DNA of 64,000 nucleotides from Hydractinia symbiolongicarpus (Eukaryota > Cnidaria > Hydrozoa > Anthoathecata > Hydractiniidae), in the NCBI RefSeq assembly GCF_029227915.1, contig NC_079881.1, positions 3,100,001 to 3,164,000 on the forward strand, in the 5' to 3' direction. Under the pieces are notes generated by a model. That model was given only the letters and a program-made list of their open reading frames with translations. It did not search any database and was not told where the DNA came from. The position numbers and the translations under genes are program-made. How positions within the stretch are numbered: position 1 is the stretch's first letter; every line of letters begins with the position of its first letter. Positions 49,917 to 62,400 of the stretch are shown piece by piece.

Positions 49917-51407
49917 TCCATTTTTCCCATTTATCACATTTATCAGGTCACAGTCCAAAGTTAGTTCAATTAAGTCCCACTGTCAATCGTTTCACTGTTA
50001 AAAGCGATGCAACCTAGCAATATCAGATAAATATCGCTAAATACATGTTGGTACGGATATGTGACCTAACCGTTGAAACTCAAACGGACTGTCAAGGTTA
50101 GAAAGTCAATGAAATGTAGTTTTTGAAACTGTCGCTATTTCTTCAGCTCGCGATAACGGCGAGGATTGGTCCCACAGTAAAGAATGACTTATTTTTCTAA
50201 ATTTTTAAATGAAGAACTATCCCAGCGCCCAGTGTGATCGCTGAGTTCCGGCAATCATATCAAATTAAGAAGAATGTTATTTCTTGGAGTCCAATTTTCT
50301 CATTTATCACATTTATCAGGTCACAGTCCAAAGTTAGTTCAATTAAGTCCCACAGTCAATCGTATCATTGTTAAAAGCGATGCAACCTAGTAATATCAGG
50401 AAAACATCGCTAAATACATATTGGTACAAATATGTGACCCAACCGTTGAAACCCAAACGGACTGAAAAGGTTAGAAAGTCAATGAGATGTAGTTTTTGAA
50501 ACTGTCGCTATTTCTTCAGCGCGCGCTAACGGCTAGGATTGGTCCAACATTAAAGAAATGATTTTTTTATCTTGATTCTTAAATAAAGCGCTACCACAGC
50601 GGCCAGTGTAAATGCTGAGTTCCGGCAATCACGTCAAGTTAAGAAGAATGTTACTTCTTGGAGTCCAATTGTCTCATTTGTCACAATTATCAGGTCACAG
50701 TCCCAAGTTATTTCAATTAAGTCCCACAGTCAATCGTTTCATTGTTAAAAGCGATGCAACCTAGTAACATCAAAAATGTCGCTAAATACATGTTGGTACG
50801 AATATGTGACCCAACCGTTCAAACTCAAACGGACTGACACCGTTAAAAAGTCAATGAAATGCAGTTTCTGAAATTGTCGCTATTTCCTCAGCGCGCGCTA
50901 ACGGCTAGGATTGGTTCCACAGTAAAAAATGACTTATTAATCTAAATTTTTAAATGAAGCGCTACCACAGCGCCCAGTGTAATCGCTGAGTTCCGGCAAT
51001 CATGTCAATTTAAGAAGAATGTTATTTCTTGGAGTCCAATTGTCTCATTTATCACATTTATCAGGTCACAGTCCAAAGTTAGTTCAATTAAGTCCCACAG
51101 TCAGTCGTATCATTGTTAAAAGCGATGCAACCTAGTAATATCAGAAAAACATCGCTAAATACATATTGGTACGAATATGTGACCCAACCGTTGAAACTCA
51201 AACGGACTGACACCGTTAGAAAGTCAATGAAATGTAATTTTTGAAACTGTCGCTATTTCTTCAGCTCGCGATAACGGCGAGGATTGGTCCCACAGTAAAG
51301 AATGACTTATTTTTCTAAATTTTTAAATGAAGAACTATCCCAGCGCCCAGTGTGATCGCTGAGTTCAGGCAATCATATCAAATTAAGAAGAATGTTATTT
51401 CTTGGAG
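49917..51407 (+). repeat. 1,491-bp tetramer, copy 1
   Basis: Begins at the AGTCCATTTTTCCC variant. Rare variants GGTCCAACATTAAAG, CCTCAGCGCGCGC, CAGTCAGTCGTATC and GAGTTCAGGCAATC all recur 1,491 bp later. A few substitutions distinguish the copies, for example AATAAAGCG near 50,583 against AATGAAGCG near 52,074. Confidence 0.88.
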
Positions 51408-52898
51408 TCCATTTTTCCCATTTATCACATTTATCAGGTCACAGTCCAAAGTTAGTTCAATTAAGTCCCACTGTCAATCGTTTCACTGTTAAAAGCGATG
51501 CAACCTAGCAATATCAGATAAATATCGCTAAATACATGTTGGTACGGATATGTGACCTAACCGTTGAAACTCAAACGGACTGTCAAGGTTAGAAAGTCAA
51601 TGAAATGTAGTTTTTGAAACTGTCGCTATTTCTTCAGCTCGCGATAACGGCGAGGATTGGTCCCACAGTAAAGAATGACTTATTTTTCTAAATTTTTAAA
51701 TGAAGAACTATCCCAGCGCCCAGTGTGATCGCTGAGTTCCGGCAATCATATCAAATTAAGAAGAATGTTATTTCTTGGAGTCGAATTTTCTCATTTATCA
51801 CATTTATCAGGTCACAGTCCAAAGTTAGTTCAATTAAGTCCCACAGTCAATCGTATCATTGTTAAAAGCGATGCAACCTAGTAATATCAGGAAAACATCG
51901 CTAAATACATATTGGTACGAATATGTGACCCAACCGTTGAAACCCAAACGGACTGACAAGGTTAGAAAGTCAATGAGATGTAGTTTTTGAAACTGTCGCT
52001 ATTTCTTCAGCGCGCGCTAACGGCTAGGATTGGTCCAACATTAAAGAAATGATTTTTTTATCTTGATTCTTAAATGAAGCGCTACCACAGCGGCCAGTGT
52101 AAATGCTGAGTTCCGGCAATCACGTCAAGTTAAGAAGAATGTTACTTCTTGGAGTCCAATTGTCTCATTTGTCACAATTATCAGGTCACAGTCCCAAGTT
52201 ATTTCAATTAAGTCCCACAGTCAATCGTTTCATTGTTAAAAGCGATGCAACCTAGTAACATCAAAAATGTCGCTAAATACATGTTGGTACGAATATGTGA
52301 CCCAACCGTTCAAACTCAAACGGACTGACACCGTTAAAAAGTCAATGAAATGCAGTTTTTGAAATTGTCGCTATTTCCTCAGCGCGCGCTAACGGCTAGG
52401 ATTGGTTCCACAGTAAAAAATGACTTATTAATCTAAATTTTTAAATGAAGCGCTACCACAGCGCCCAGTGTAATCGCTGAGTTCCGGCAATCATGTCAAT
52501 TTAAGAAGAATGTTATTTCTTGGAGTCCAATTGTCTCATTTATCACATTTATCAGGTCACAGTCCAAAGTTAGTTCAATTAAGTCCCACAGTCAGTCGTA
52601 TCATTGTTAAAAGCGATGCAACCTAGTAATATCAGAAAAACATCGCTAAATACATATTGGTACGAATATGTGACCCAACCGTTGAAACTCAAACGGACTG
52701 ACACCGTTAGAAAGTCAATGAAATGTAATTTTTGAAACTGTCGCTATTTCTTCAGCTCGCGATAACGGCGAGGATTGGTCCCACAGTAAAGAATGACTTA
52801 TTTTTCTAAATTTTTAAATGAAGAACTATCCCAGCGCCCAGTGTGATCGCTGAGTTCAGGCAATCATATCAAATTAAGAAGAATGTTATTTCTTGGAG
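51408..52898 (+). repeat. 1,491-bp tetramer, copy 2
   Basis: Second copy of the tetramer, directly abutting the first. It ends where the next monomer reads AGTCCAATTTTCTC instead of AGTCCATTTTTCCC, so the exchange point falls in the conserved TTATTTCTTGGAGTCCA box. Confidence 0.88.
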
Positions 52899-55800
52899 TC
52901 CAATTTTCTCATTTATCACATTTATCAGGACACAGTCCGAGGTTAGTTCAATTAAGTCCCACAGTCAATCGTTTCATTGTTAAAAGCGATGCAACCTAGT
53001 AACATCAAAAATGTCGCTAAATACATGTTGGTACGAATATGTGACCCAACCGTTGAAACTCAAACGGACTGACACCGTTAAAAGTCAATGAAATGCAGTT
53101 TTTGAAATTGTCGTTATTTCTTCAGCGCGCGCTAACGGCTAGGATTGGTCCCACATTAAAGAAATGATTTTTTATCTTGATTCTTAAATGAAGCGCTACC
53201 ACAGCGGCCAGTGTAAATGCTGAGTTCCGGCAATCACGTCAAGTTAAGACGAATGTTATTTCTTGGAGTCCAATTTTCTCATTTATCACATTTATCAGGT
53301 CACAGTCCAAAGTTAGTTCAATTAAGTCCCACAGTCAATCGTTTCACTTTTAAAAGCGATGCAACCTAGTAATATGAGAAAAATATCGCTAAATACATGT
53401 TGGTACGAATATGTGACACAACCGTTGAAACTCAAACGGACTGACACCGTTAGAAAGTCAGTAATATGTAGTTTTTGAAACTGTCGCTATTTCTACAGCG
53501 CGCGCTAACGGCTAGGATTGGTCCCACATTAAAAAAATGACTTTTTATATTAATTCTTAAATAAAGCGCTACCACAGCGCCCAGTGTAATCGCTCAGTTT
53601 CGGCAATCATGTCAAATTACGAAGAATGTTATTTGTTGGAGTCCAATTGTCTCCTTTATCACATTTATCAGGTCACAGTCCAAACTTAGTTCAATTAAAT
53701 CCCACAGTCAATCGTTTCATTGTTAAAAGCGATGCAACCTAGTAATATCAGAAAAACATCGCTATATACATGTTGGTACGAATATGTGACCCAGCCGTTG
53801 TAACTCAAACGAACTTACACCGTTAGAAAGTCAATGAAATGTAGTGTTTGAAACTGTCGCTATTTTTTCAGCGCGCGATGACGGCTAGGATAGGTCCCAC
53901 AGTAAAGAAGGACTTTTTTATATTAACTCTTAATGAAGCGCTACCACAGCGCCCAGTTTAATCGCTGAGTTTCGGCAATCATGTCAAATTAAGAAGAATG
54001 TTATTTAATGGAATCCAATTGTCTCCTTTATCACATTTATCAGGTCACAGTCCAAGGTTAAGACAATTAAGTGCCACAGTCAATCGTTTCACTGTTAAAA
54101 GCGATGCAACCTACTAATATCAGATAAATATCGCTAAATACATGTTGGTACGAATATGTGACCAAACCGTTGTAACTGAAGCGGATTGATACCGTTAGAA
54201 AGTCAATGAAATGTAGATTTTGAAACTGTCGTTATTTCTTCAGCGCGTGATGACGGCGAGGATTGGTCCCACAGTAAAGAATAACTTATTAATCGAAACC
54301 TTTAAATGAAGCGCTACCACAGCGCTCAGTGTAATCGCTGAGTTCCGGCAATCATGTCAAATTAAGAAGAATGTTATTTCTTGGAGTCCAATTTTCCCAT
54401 TTATCACATTTATCAGGTCACAGTCCAAAGTTAGTTCAATTAAGTCCCACTGTCAATCGTTTCACTGTTAAAAGCGATGCAACCTAGCAATATCAGATAA
54501 ATATCGCTAAATACATGTTGGTACGGATATGTGACCTAACCGTTGAAACTCAAACGGACTGTCAAGGTTAGAAAGTCAATGAAATGTAGTTTTTGAAACT
54601 GTCGCTATTTCTTCAGCGCGCGCTAACGGCTAGGATTGGTGCCACAATAAAAAAATGATTTTTTTATCTTGATTCTTAAATGAAGCGCTACCACAGCGGC
54701 CAGTGTAATCGCTGAGTTCCGGCAATCACGTCAAGTTAAGAAGAATGTTATTTCTTGGTGTCCAATTGTCTCATTTGTCACATTTATCAGGACACAGTCC
54801 AAAGTTAGTTCAATTAAGTCCCACAGTCAATCGTTTCATTGTTAAAAGCGATGCAACCTAGTAACATCAAAAATGTCGCCAAATACATGTTGGTACGAAT
54901 ATGTGACCCAACCGTTGTAACTCAACCGGACTGACACCGTTAGAAAGTCAATGAAATGTAATTTTTGAAACTGTCGCTATTTCTTCAGCTCGCGATAACG
55001 GCGAGGATTGGTCCCACAGTAAAGAATGACTTATTTTTCTAAATTTTTAAATGAAGAACTATCCCAGCGCCCAGTGTGATCGCTGAGTTCCGGCAATCAT
55101 ATCAAATTAAGAAGAATGTTATTTCTTGGAGTCCAATTTTCTCATTTATCACATTTATCAGGTCACAGTCCAAAGTTAGTTCAATTAAGTCCCACAGTCA
55201 ATCGTATCATTGTTAAAAGCGATGCAACCTAGTAATATCAGAAAAACATCGCTAAATACATATTGGTACGAATATGTGACCCAACCGTTGAAACTCAAAC
55301 GGACTGACAAGGTTAGAAAGTCAATGAGATGTAGTTTTTGAAACTGTCGCTATTTCTTCAGCGCGCGCTAACGGCTAGGATTGGTCCCACATTAAAGAAA
55401 TGATTTTTTTTATCTTGATTCTTAAATGAAGCGCTACCACAGCGGCCAGTGTAAATGCTGAGTTCCGGCAATCACGTCAAGTTAAGAAGAATGTTACTTC
55501 TTGGAGTCCAATTGTCTCATTTGTCACAATTATCAGGTCACAGTCCCAAGTTATTTCAATTAAGTCCCACAGTCAATCGTTTCATTGTTAAAAGCGATGC
55601 AACCTAGTAACATCAAAAATGTCGCTAAACACATGTTGGTACGAATATGTGACCCAACCGTTCAAACTCAAACGGACTGACACCGTTAAAAAGTCAATGA
55701 AATGCAGTTTTTGAAATTGTCGCTATTTCTTCAGCGTGCACTAACGGCTAGGATTGGTTCCACAGTAAAAAATGACTTATTAATCTAAATTTTTAAATGA

Positions 55801-56100
55801 AGCGCTACCACAGCGCCCAGTGTAATCGCTGAGTTCCGGCAATCATGTCAATTTAAGGAGAATGTTATTTCTTGGAGTCCAATTGTCTCATTTATCACAT
55901 TTATCAGGTCACAGTCCAAAGTTAGTTCAATTAAGTCCCACAGTCAATCGTATCATTGTTAAAAGCGATGCAACCTAGTAATATCAGAAAAACATCGCTA
56001 AATACATATTGGTACGAATATGTGACCCAACCGTTGAAACTCAAACGGACTGACACCGTTAGAAAGTCAATGAAATGTAATTTTTGAAACTGTCGCTATT
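52899..56100 (+). repeat. Satellite monomers: 12-monomer-spaced copy, then a trimer
   Basis: 53,070-54,370 is the second copy of the block at 48.6-49.9 kb. From about 54,600 a trimer of about 1,119 bp leads into the dimer region; TCAAACTCAAACGG recurs at 55,662 and 56,781. No gene or other element seen. Confidence 0.75.
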
Positions 56101-58680
56101 TCTTCAGCTCGCGATAACGGCGAGGATTGGTCCCACAGTAAAGAATGACTTATTTTTCTAAATTTTTAAATGAAGAACTATCCCAGCGCCCAGTGTGATC
56201 GCTGAGTTCCGGCAATCATATCAAATTAAGAAGAATGTTATTTCTTGGAGTCCAATTTTCTCATTTATCACATTTATCCGGTCAAAGTCCAAAGTTAGTT
56301 CAATTAAGTCCCACAGTCAATCGTATCATTGTTAAAAGCGATGCAACCTAGTAATATCAGAAAAACATCGCTAAATACATATTGGTACAAATATGTGACC
56401 CAACCGTTGAAACTCAAACGGACTGACAAGGTTAGAAAGTCAATGAGATGTAGTTTTTGAAACTGTCGCTATTTCTTCAGCGCGCGCTAACGGCTAGGAT
56501 TGGTCCCACATTAAAGAAATGATTTTTTTTATCTTGATTCTTAAATGAAGCGCTACCACAGCGGCCAGTGTAAATGCTGAGTTCCGGCAATCACGTCAAG
56601 TTAAGAAGAATGTTACTTCTTGGAGTCCAATTGTCTCATTTGTCACATTTATCAGGTCACAGTCCCAAGTTATTTCAATTAAGTCCCACAGTCAATCGTT
56701 TCATTGTTAAAAGCGATGCAACCTGGTAACATCAAAAATGTCGCTAAATACATGTTGGTACGAATATGTGACCCAACCGTTCAAACTCAAACGGACTGAC
56801 ACCGTTAAAAATTCAATGAAATGCAGTTTTTGAAATTGTCGCTATTTCTTCAGCGCGCGCTAACGGCTAGGATTGGTCCCACAGTAAAGAATGACTTATT
56901 TTTCAAAATTTTTAAATGAAGATCTATCCCAGCGCCCAGTGGGATCGCTGAGTTCCGGCAATCATGTCAAATTAAGGAGAATGTTATTTCTTGGAGTCCA
57001 ATTTTCTCATTTATTACATTTATCAGGTCACAGTCCAAAGTTAGTTCAATTAAGTCCCACAGTCAATCGTATCATTGTTAAAAGCGATGCAACCTAGTAA
57101 TATCAGAAAAACATCGCTAAATACATATTGGTACGAATATGTGACCCAACCGTTGAAACTCAAACGGACTGACAAAGTTAGAAAGTCAATGAGATGTAGT
57201 TTTTGAAACTGTCGCTATTTCTTCAGCGCGCGCTAACGGCTAGGATTGGTCCCACATTAAAGAAATGATTTTTTTTATCTTGATTCTTAAATGAAGCGCT
57301 ACCACAGCGGCCAGTGTAAATGCTGAGTTCCGGCAATCACGTCAAGTTAAGAAGAATGTTACTTCTTGGAGTCCAATTGTCTCATTTGTCACATTTATCA
57401 GGTCACAGTCCCAAGTTATTTCAATTAAGTCCCACAGTCAATCGTTTCATTGTTAAAAGCGATGCAACCTAGTAACATCAAAAATGTCGCTAAATACATG
57501 TTGGTACGAATATGTGACCCAACCGTTCAAACTCAAACGGACTGACACCGTTAAAAATTCAATGAAATGCAGTTTTTGAAATTGTCGCTATTTCTTCAGC
57601 GCGTGCTAACGGCTAGGATTGGTCCCACAGTAAAGAATGACTTATTTTTCAAAATTTTTAAATGAAGAACTATCCCAGCGCCCAGTGGGATCGCTGAGTT
57701 CCGGCAATCATATCAAATTAAGGAGAATGTTAATTCTTGGAGTCCAATTTTCTCATTTATTACATTTATCAGGTCACAGTCCAAAGTTAGTTCAATTAAG
57801 TCCCACAGTCAATCGTATCATTGTTAAAAGCGATGCAACCTAGTAATATCAGAAAAACATTGCTAAATACATATTGGTACGAATATGTGACCCAACCGTT
57901 GAAACTCAAACGGACTGACAAGGTTAGAAAGTCAATGAGATGTAGTTTTTGAAACTGTCGCTATTTCTTCAGCGCGCGCTAACGGCTAGGATTGGTCCCA
58001 CATTAAAGAAATGATTTTTTTTATCTTGATTCTTAAATGAAGCGCTACCACAGCGGCCAGTGTAAATGCTGAGTTCCGGCAATCACGTCAAGTTAAGAAG
58101 AATGCTACTTCTTGGAGTCCAATTTTCTCATTTGTCACATTTATCAGGTCACAGTCCCAAGTTATTTCAATTAAGTCCCACAGTCAATCGTTTCATTGTT
58201 AAAAGCGATGCAACCTAGTAACATCAAAAATGTCGCTAAATACATGTTGGTACGAATATGTGACCCAACCGTTCAAACTCAAACGGACTGACACCGTTAA
58301 AAAGTCAATGAAATGCAGTTTTTGAAATTGTCGCTATTTCTTCAGCGCGCGCTAACGGCTAGGATTGGTCCCACAGTAAAGAATGACTTATTTTTCAAAA
58401 TTTTTAAATGAAGAACTATCCCAGCGCCCAGTGGGATCGCTGAGTTCCGGCAATCATGTCAAATTAAGGAGAATGTTATTTCTTGGAGTCCAATTTTCTC
58501 ATTTATCACATTTATCAGGTCACAGTCCAAAGTTAGTTCAATTAAGTCCCACAGTCAATCGTATCATTGTTAAAAGCGATGCAACCTAGTAATATCAGAA
58601 AAACATCGCTAAATACATATTGGTACGAATATGTGACCCAACCGTTGAAACTCAAACGGACTGACAAGGTTAGAAAGTCA
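56101..58680 (+). repeat. 746-bp dimeric higher-order repeat, about 3.4 copies
   Basis: CAGTAAAGAATGACTTATTT recurs with period 746 bp (ATGACTTATTT at 56,145, 56,891, 57,637 and 58,383). TCAAACTCAAACGG recurs at 56,781, 57,527 and 58,273. The dimer consists of a GAAGAACTATCCC-class and an AGCGGCC-class monomer. Copies differ by only a few substitutions each. Confidence 0.9.
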
Positions 58681-59477
58681 ACTAGGATTGGTCCCACATT
58701 AAAGAAATGATTTTTTTATCTTGATTCTTAAATGAAGCGCTACCACAGCGGCCAGTGTAATCGCTGAGTTCCGGCAATCACGTCAAGTTAAGAAGAATGT
58801 CACTTCTTGGAGTCCAATTGTCTCATTTGTCACATTTATCAGGTCACAGTCCCAAGTTAGTTCATTTAAGTCCCACAGTCAATCGTTTCATTGTTAAAAG
58901 CGATGCAACCTAGTAACATCAAAAATGTCGCTAAATACATGTTGGTACGAATATGTGACCCAACCGTTGTAACTCAAACGGACTGACACCGTTAAAAGTC
59001 AATGAAATGCAGTTTTTGAAATTGTCGCTATTTCTTCAGCGCGCGCTAACGGCTAGGATTGGTCCCACATTAAAGAAATGATTTTTTTATCTTGATTCTT
59101 AAATGAAGCGCTACCACAGCGGCCAGTGTAAATGCTGAGTTCCGGCAATCACGTCAAGTTAAGACGAATGTTATTTCTTGGAGTCCAATTTTCTCATTTA
59201 TCACATTTGTCAGGTCACAGTCCAAAGTTAGTTCAATTAAGTCCCACAGTCAATCGTTTCACTTTTAAAAGCGATGCAACCTAGTAATATGAGAAAAATA
59301 TCGCTAAATACATGTTGGTACGAATATGTGACACAACCGTTAAAACTCAAACGGACTGACACCGTTAGAAAGTCAGTGATATGTAGTTTTTGAAACTGTC
59401 GCTATTTCTAAAGCGCGCGCTAACGGCTAGGATTGGTCCCACATTAAAAAAATAACTTTTTTATATTAATTCTTAAA
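58374..59477 (+). repeat. Partner of the 32,961-34,064 block
   Basis: Same monomer order and the same 50-bp deletion as the left block, offset 25,413 bp. Here the linker TTCTTAAATAAAGCG at 59,471 is uninterrupted, so it is the empty-site relative of the 529-bp insertion. Confidence 0.82.
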
Positions 59478-62400
59478 TAAAGCGCTACCACAGCGCCCAG
59501 TGTAATCGCTCAGTTTCGGCAATCATGTCAAATTAAGAAGAATGTTATTTCTTGGAGTCCATGTGTCTCCTTTATCACATTTATCAGGTCACAGTCCAAA
59601 CTTAGTTCAATTAAATCCCACAGTCAATCGTTTCATTGTTAAAAGCGATGCAACCTAGTAATATCAGAAAAACATCGCTAAATACATGTTGGTACGAATA
59701 TGTGACCCAGCCGTTGTAACTCAATTGAACTTACACCGTTAGAAAGTCAATGAAATGTAGTTTTTGAAACTGTCGCTATTTTTTCAGCGCGCGATGACGG
59801 CTAGGATAGGTCCCACAGTAAAAAATGACTTTTTTATATTGACTCCTAAATGAAGCGCTACCACAGCGCCCAGTTTAATCGCTGAGTTTCGGCAATCATG
59901 TCAAATTAAGAAGAATGTTATTTCTTGGAGTCCAATTGTCTCCTTTATCACATTTATCAGGTCTCAGTCCAAGGTTATGACAATTAAGTGCCACAGTCAA
60001 TCGTTTCACTGTTAAAAGCGACGCAACCTACTAATATCAGATAAATATCGCTAAATACATGTTGGTACGAATATGTGACCCAACCGTTGTAACTGAAGCG
60101 GATTGATACCGTTAGAAAGTCAATGAAATGTAGATTTTGAAACTGTCGTTATTTCTTCAGCGCGTGATAACGGCGAGGATTGGTCCCACAGTAAAGAATA
60201 ACTTATTAATCTAAACTTTTAAATGAAGCGCTACCACAGCGCTCAGTGTAATCGCTGAGTTCCGGCAATCATGTCAAATTAAGAAGAATGTTATTTCTTG
60301 GAGTCCAATTTTCCCATTTATCACATTTATCAGGTCACAGTCCAAAGTTAGTTCATTTAAGTCCCACTGTCAATCGTTTCATTGTTAAAAGCGATGCAAC
60401 CTAGTAACATCAAAAATGTCGCCAAATACATGTTGGTACGAATATGTGACCCAACCGTTGTAACTCAAACGGACTGACACAGTTAGAAAATCAATGAAAT
60501 GTAATTTTTGAAACTGTCGCTATTTCTTCAGCTCGCGATAACGGCGAGGATTGGTCCCACAGTAAAGAATGACTTATTTTTCTAAATTTTTAAATGAAGA
60601 ACTATCCCAGCGCCCAGTGTGATCGCTGAGTTCCGGCAATCATATCAAATTAAGAAGAATGTTATTTCTTGGAGTCCAATTTTCTCATTTATCACATTTA
60701 TCAGGTCACAGTCCAAAGTTAGTTCAATTAAGTCCCACAGTCAATCGTATCATTGTTAAAAGCGATGCAACCTAGTAATATCAGAAAAACATCGCTAAAT
60801 ACATATTGGTACGAATATGTGACCCAACCGTTGAAACTCAAACGGACTGACAAGGTTAGAAAGTCAATGAGATGTAGTTTTTGAAACTGTCGCTATTTCT
60901 TCAGCGCGCGCTAACGGCTAGGACTGGTCCCACATTAAAGAAATGATTTTTTTATCTTGATTCTTAAATGAAGCGCTACCACAGCGGCCAGTGTAAATGC
61001 TGAGTTCCGGCAATCACGTCAAGTTAAGAAGAATGTTACTTCTTGGAGTCCAATTGTCTCATTTGTCACATTTATCAGGTCACAGTCCCCAGTTATTTCA
61101 ATTAAGTCCCACAGTCAACCGTTTCATTGTTAAAAGTGATGCAACCTAGTAACATTAAAAATGTCGCTAAATACATGTTGGTACGAATATGTGACCCAAC
61201 CGTTGAAACTCAAACGGACTGACACCGTTAAAAAGTCAATGAAATGCAGTTTTTGAAATTGTCGCTATTTCTTCAGTGCGTGCTAACGGCTAGGATTGGT
61301 TCTACAGTAAAAAATGACTTATTAATCTAAATTTTTAAATGAAGCGCTACCACAGCGCCCAGTGTAATTGCTGAGTTCCGGCAATCATGACAATTTAAGA
61401 AGAATGTTATTTCTTGGAGTCCAATTTTCTCATTTATCACATTTATCAGGTCACAGTCCAAAGTTAGTTCAATTAAGTCCCACAGTCAATCGTTTCACTT
61501 TTAAAAGCGATGCAACCTAGTAATATGAGAAAAATATCGCTAAATACATGTTGGTACGAATATGTGACCCAACCGTTGAAACTCAAACGGACTGACAAGG
61601 TTAGAAAGTCAATGTGATGTAGTTTTTGAAACTGTCGCTATTTCTTCAGCGCGCGCTAACGGCTAGGATTGGTCCCACATTGAAGAAATGATTTTTTTAT
61701 CTTGATTCTTAAATGAAGCGCTACCACAGCGCCCAGTGTAATTGTTGAGTTCCGGCAATCATGTCAATTTAAGAAGAATGTTATTTCTTGGAGTCCAATT
61801 TTCTCATTTATCACATTTATCAGGTCACAGTCCAAAGTTAGTTCAATTAAGTCCCACAGTCAATCGTTTCACTTTTAAAAGCGATGCAACCTAGTAATAT
61901 GAGAAAAATATCGCTAAATACATGTTGGTACGAATATGTGACACAACCGTTGAAACTCAAACGGACTGACACCGTTAGAAAGTCAGTGAAATGTAGTTTT
62001 TGAAACTGTCGCTATTTCTACAGCGCGCGCTAACGGCTAGGATTGGTCCCACATTAAAAAAATGACTTTTTTATATTAATTCTTAAATAAAGCGCTACCA
62101 CAGCGCCCAGTGTAATCGCTGAGTTTCGGCAATCATGTCAAATTAAGAAGAATGTTATTTCTTGGAGCACAATTTTCTCATTTATCACATTTATCAGGTC
62201 ACAGTCCAAAGTTAGTTCAATTAAGTCCCACAGTCAATCGTTTCACTTTTAAAAGCGATGCAACCTAGTAATATGAGAAAAATATCGCTAAATACATGTT
62301 GGTACGAATATGTGACACAACCGTTGAAACTCAAACGGACTGACACCGTTAGAAAGTCAGTGAAATGTAGTTTTTGAAACTGTCGCTATTTCTACAGCGC

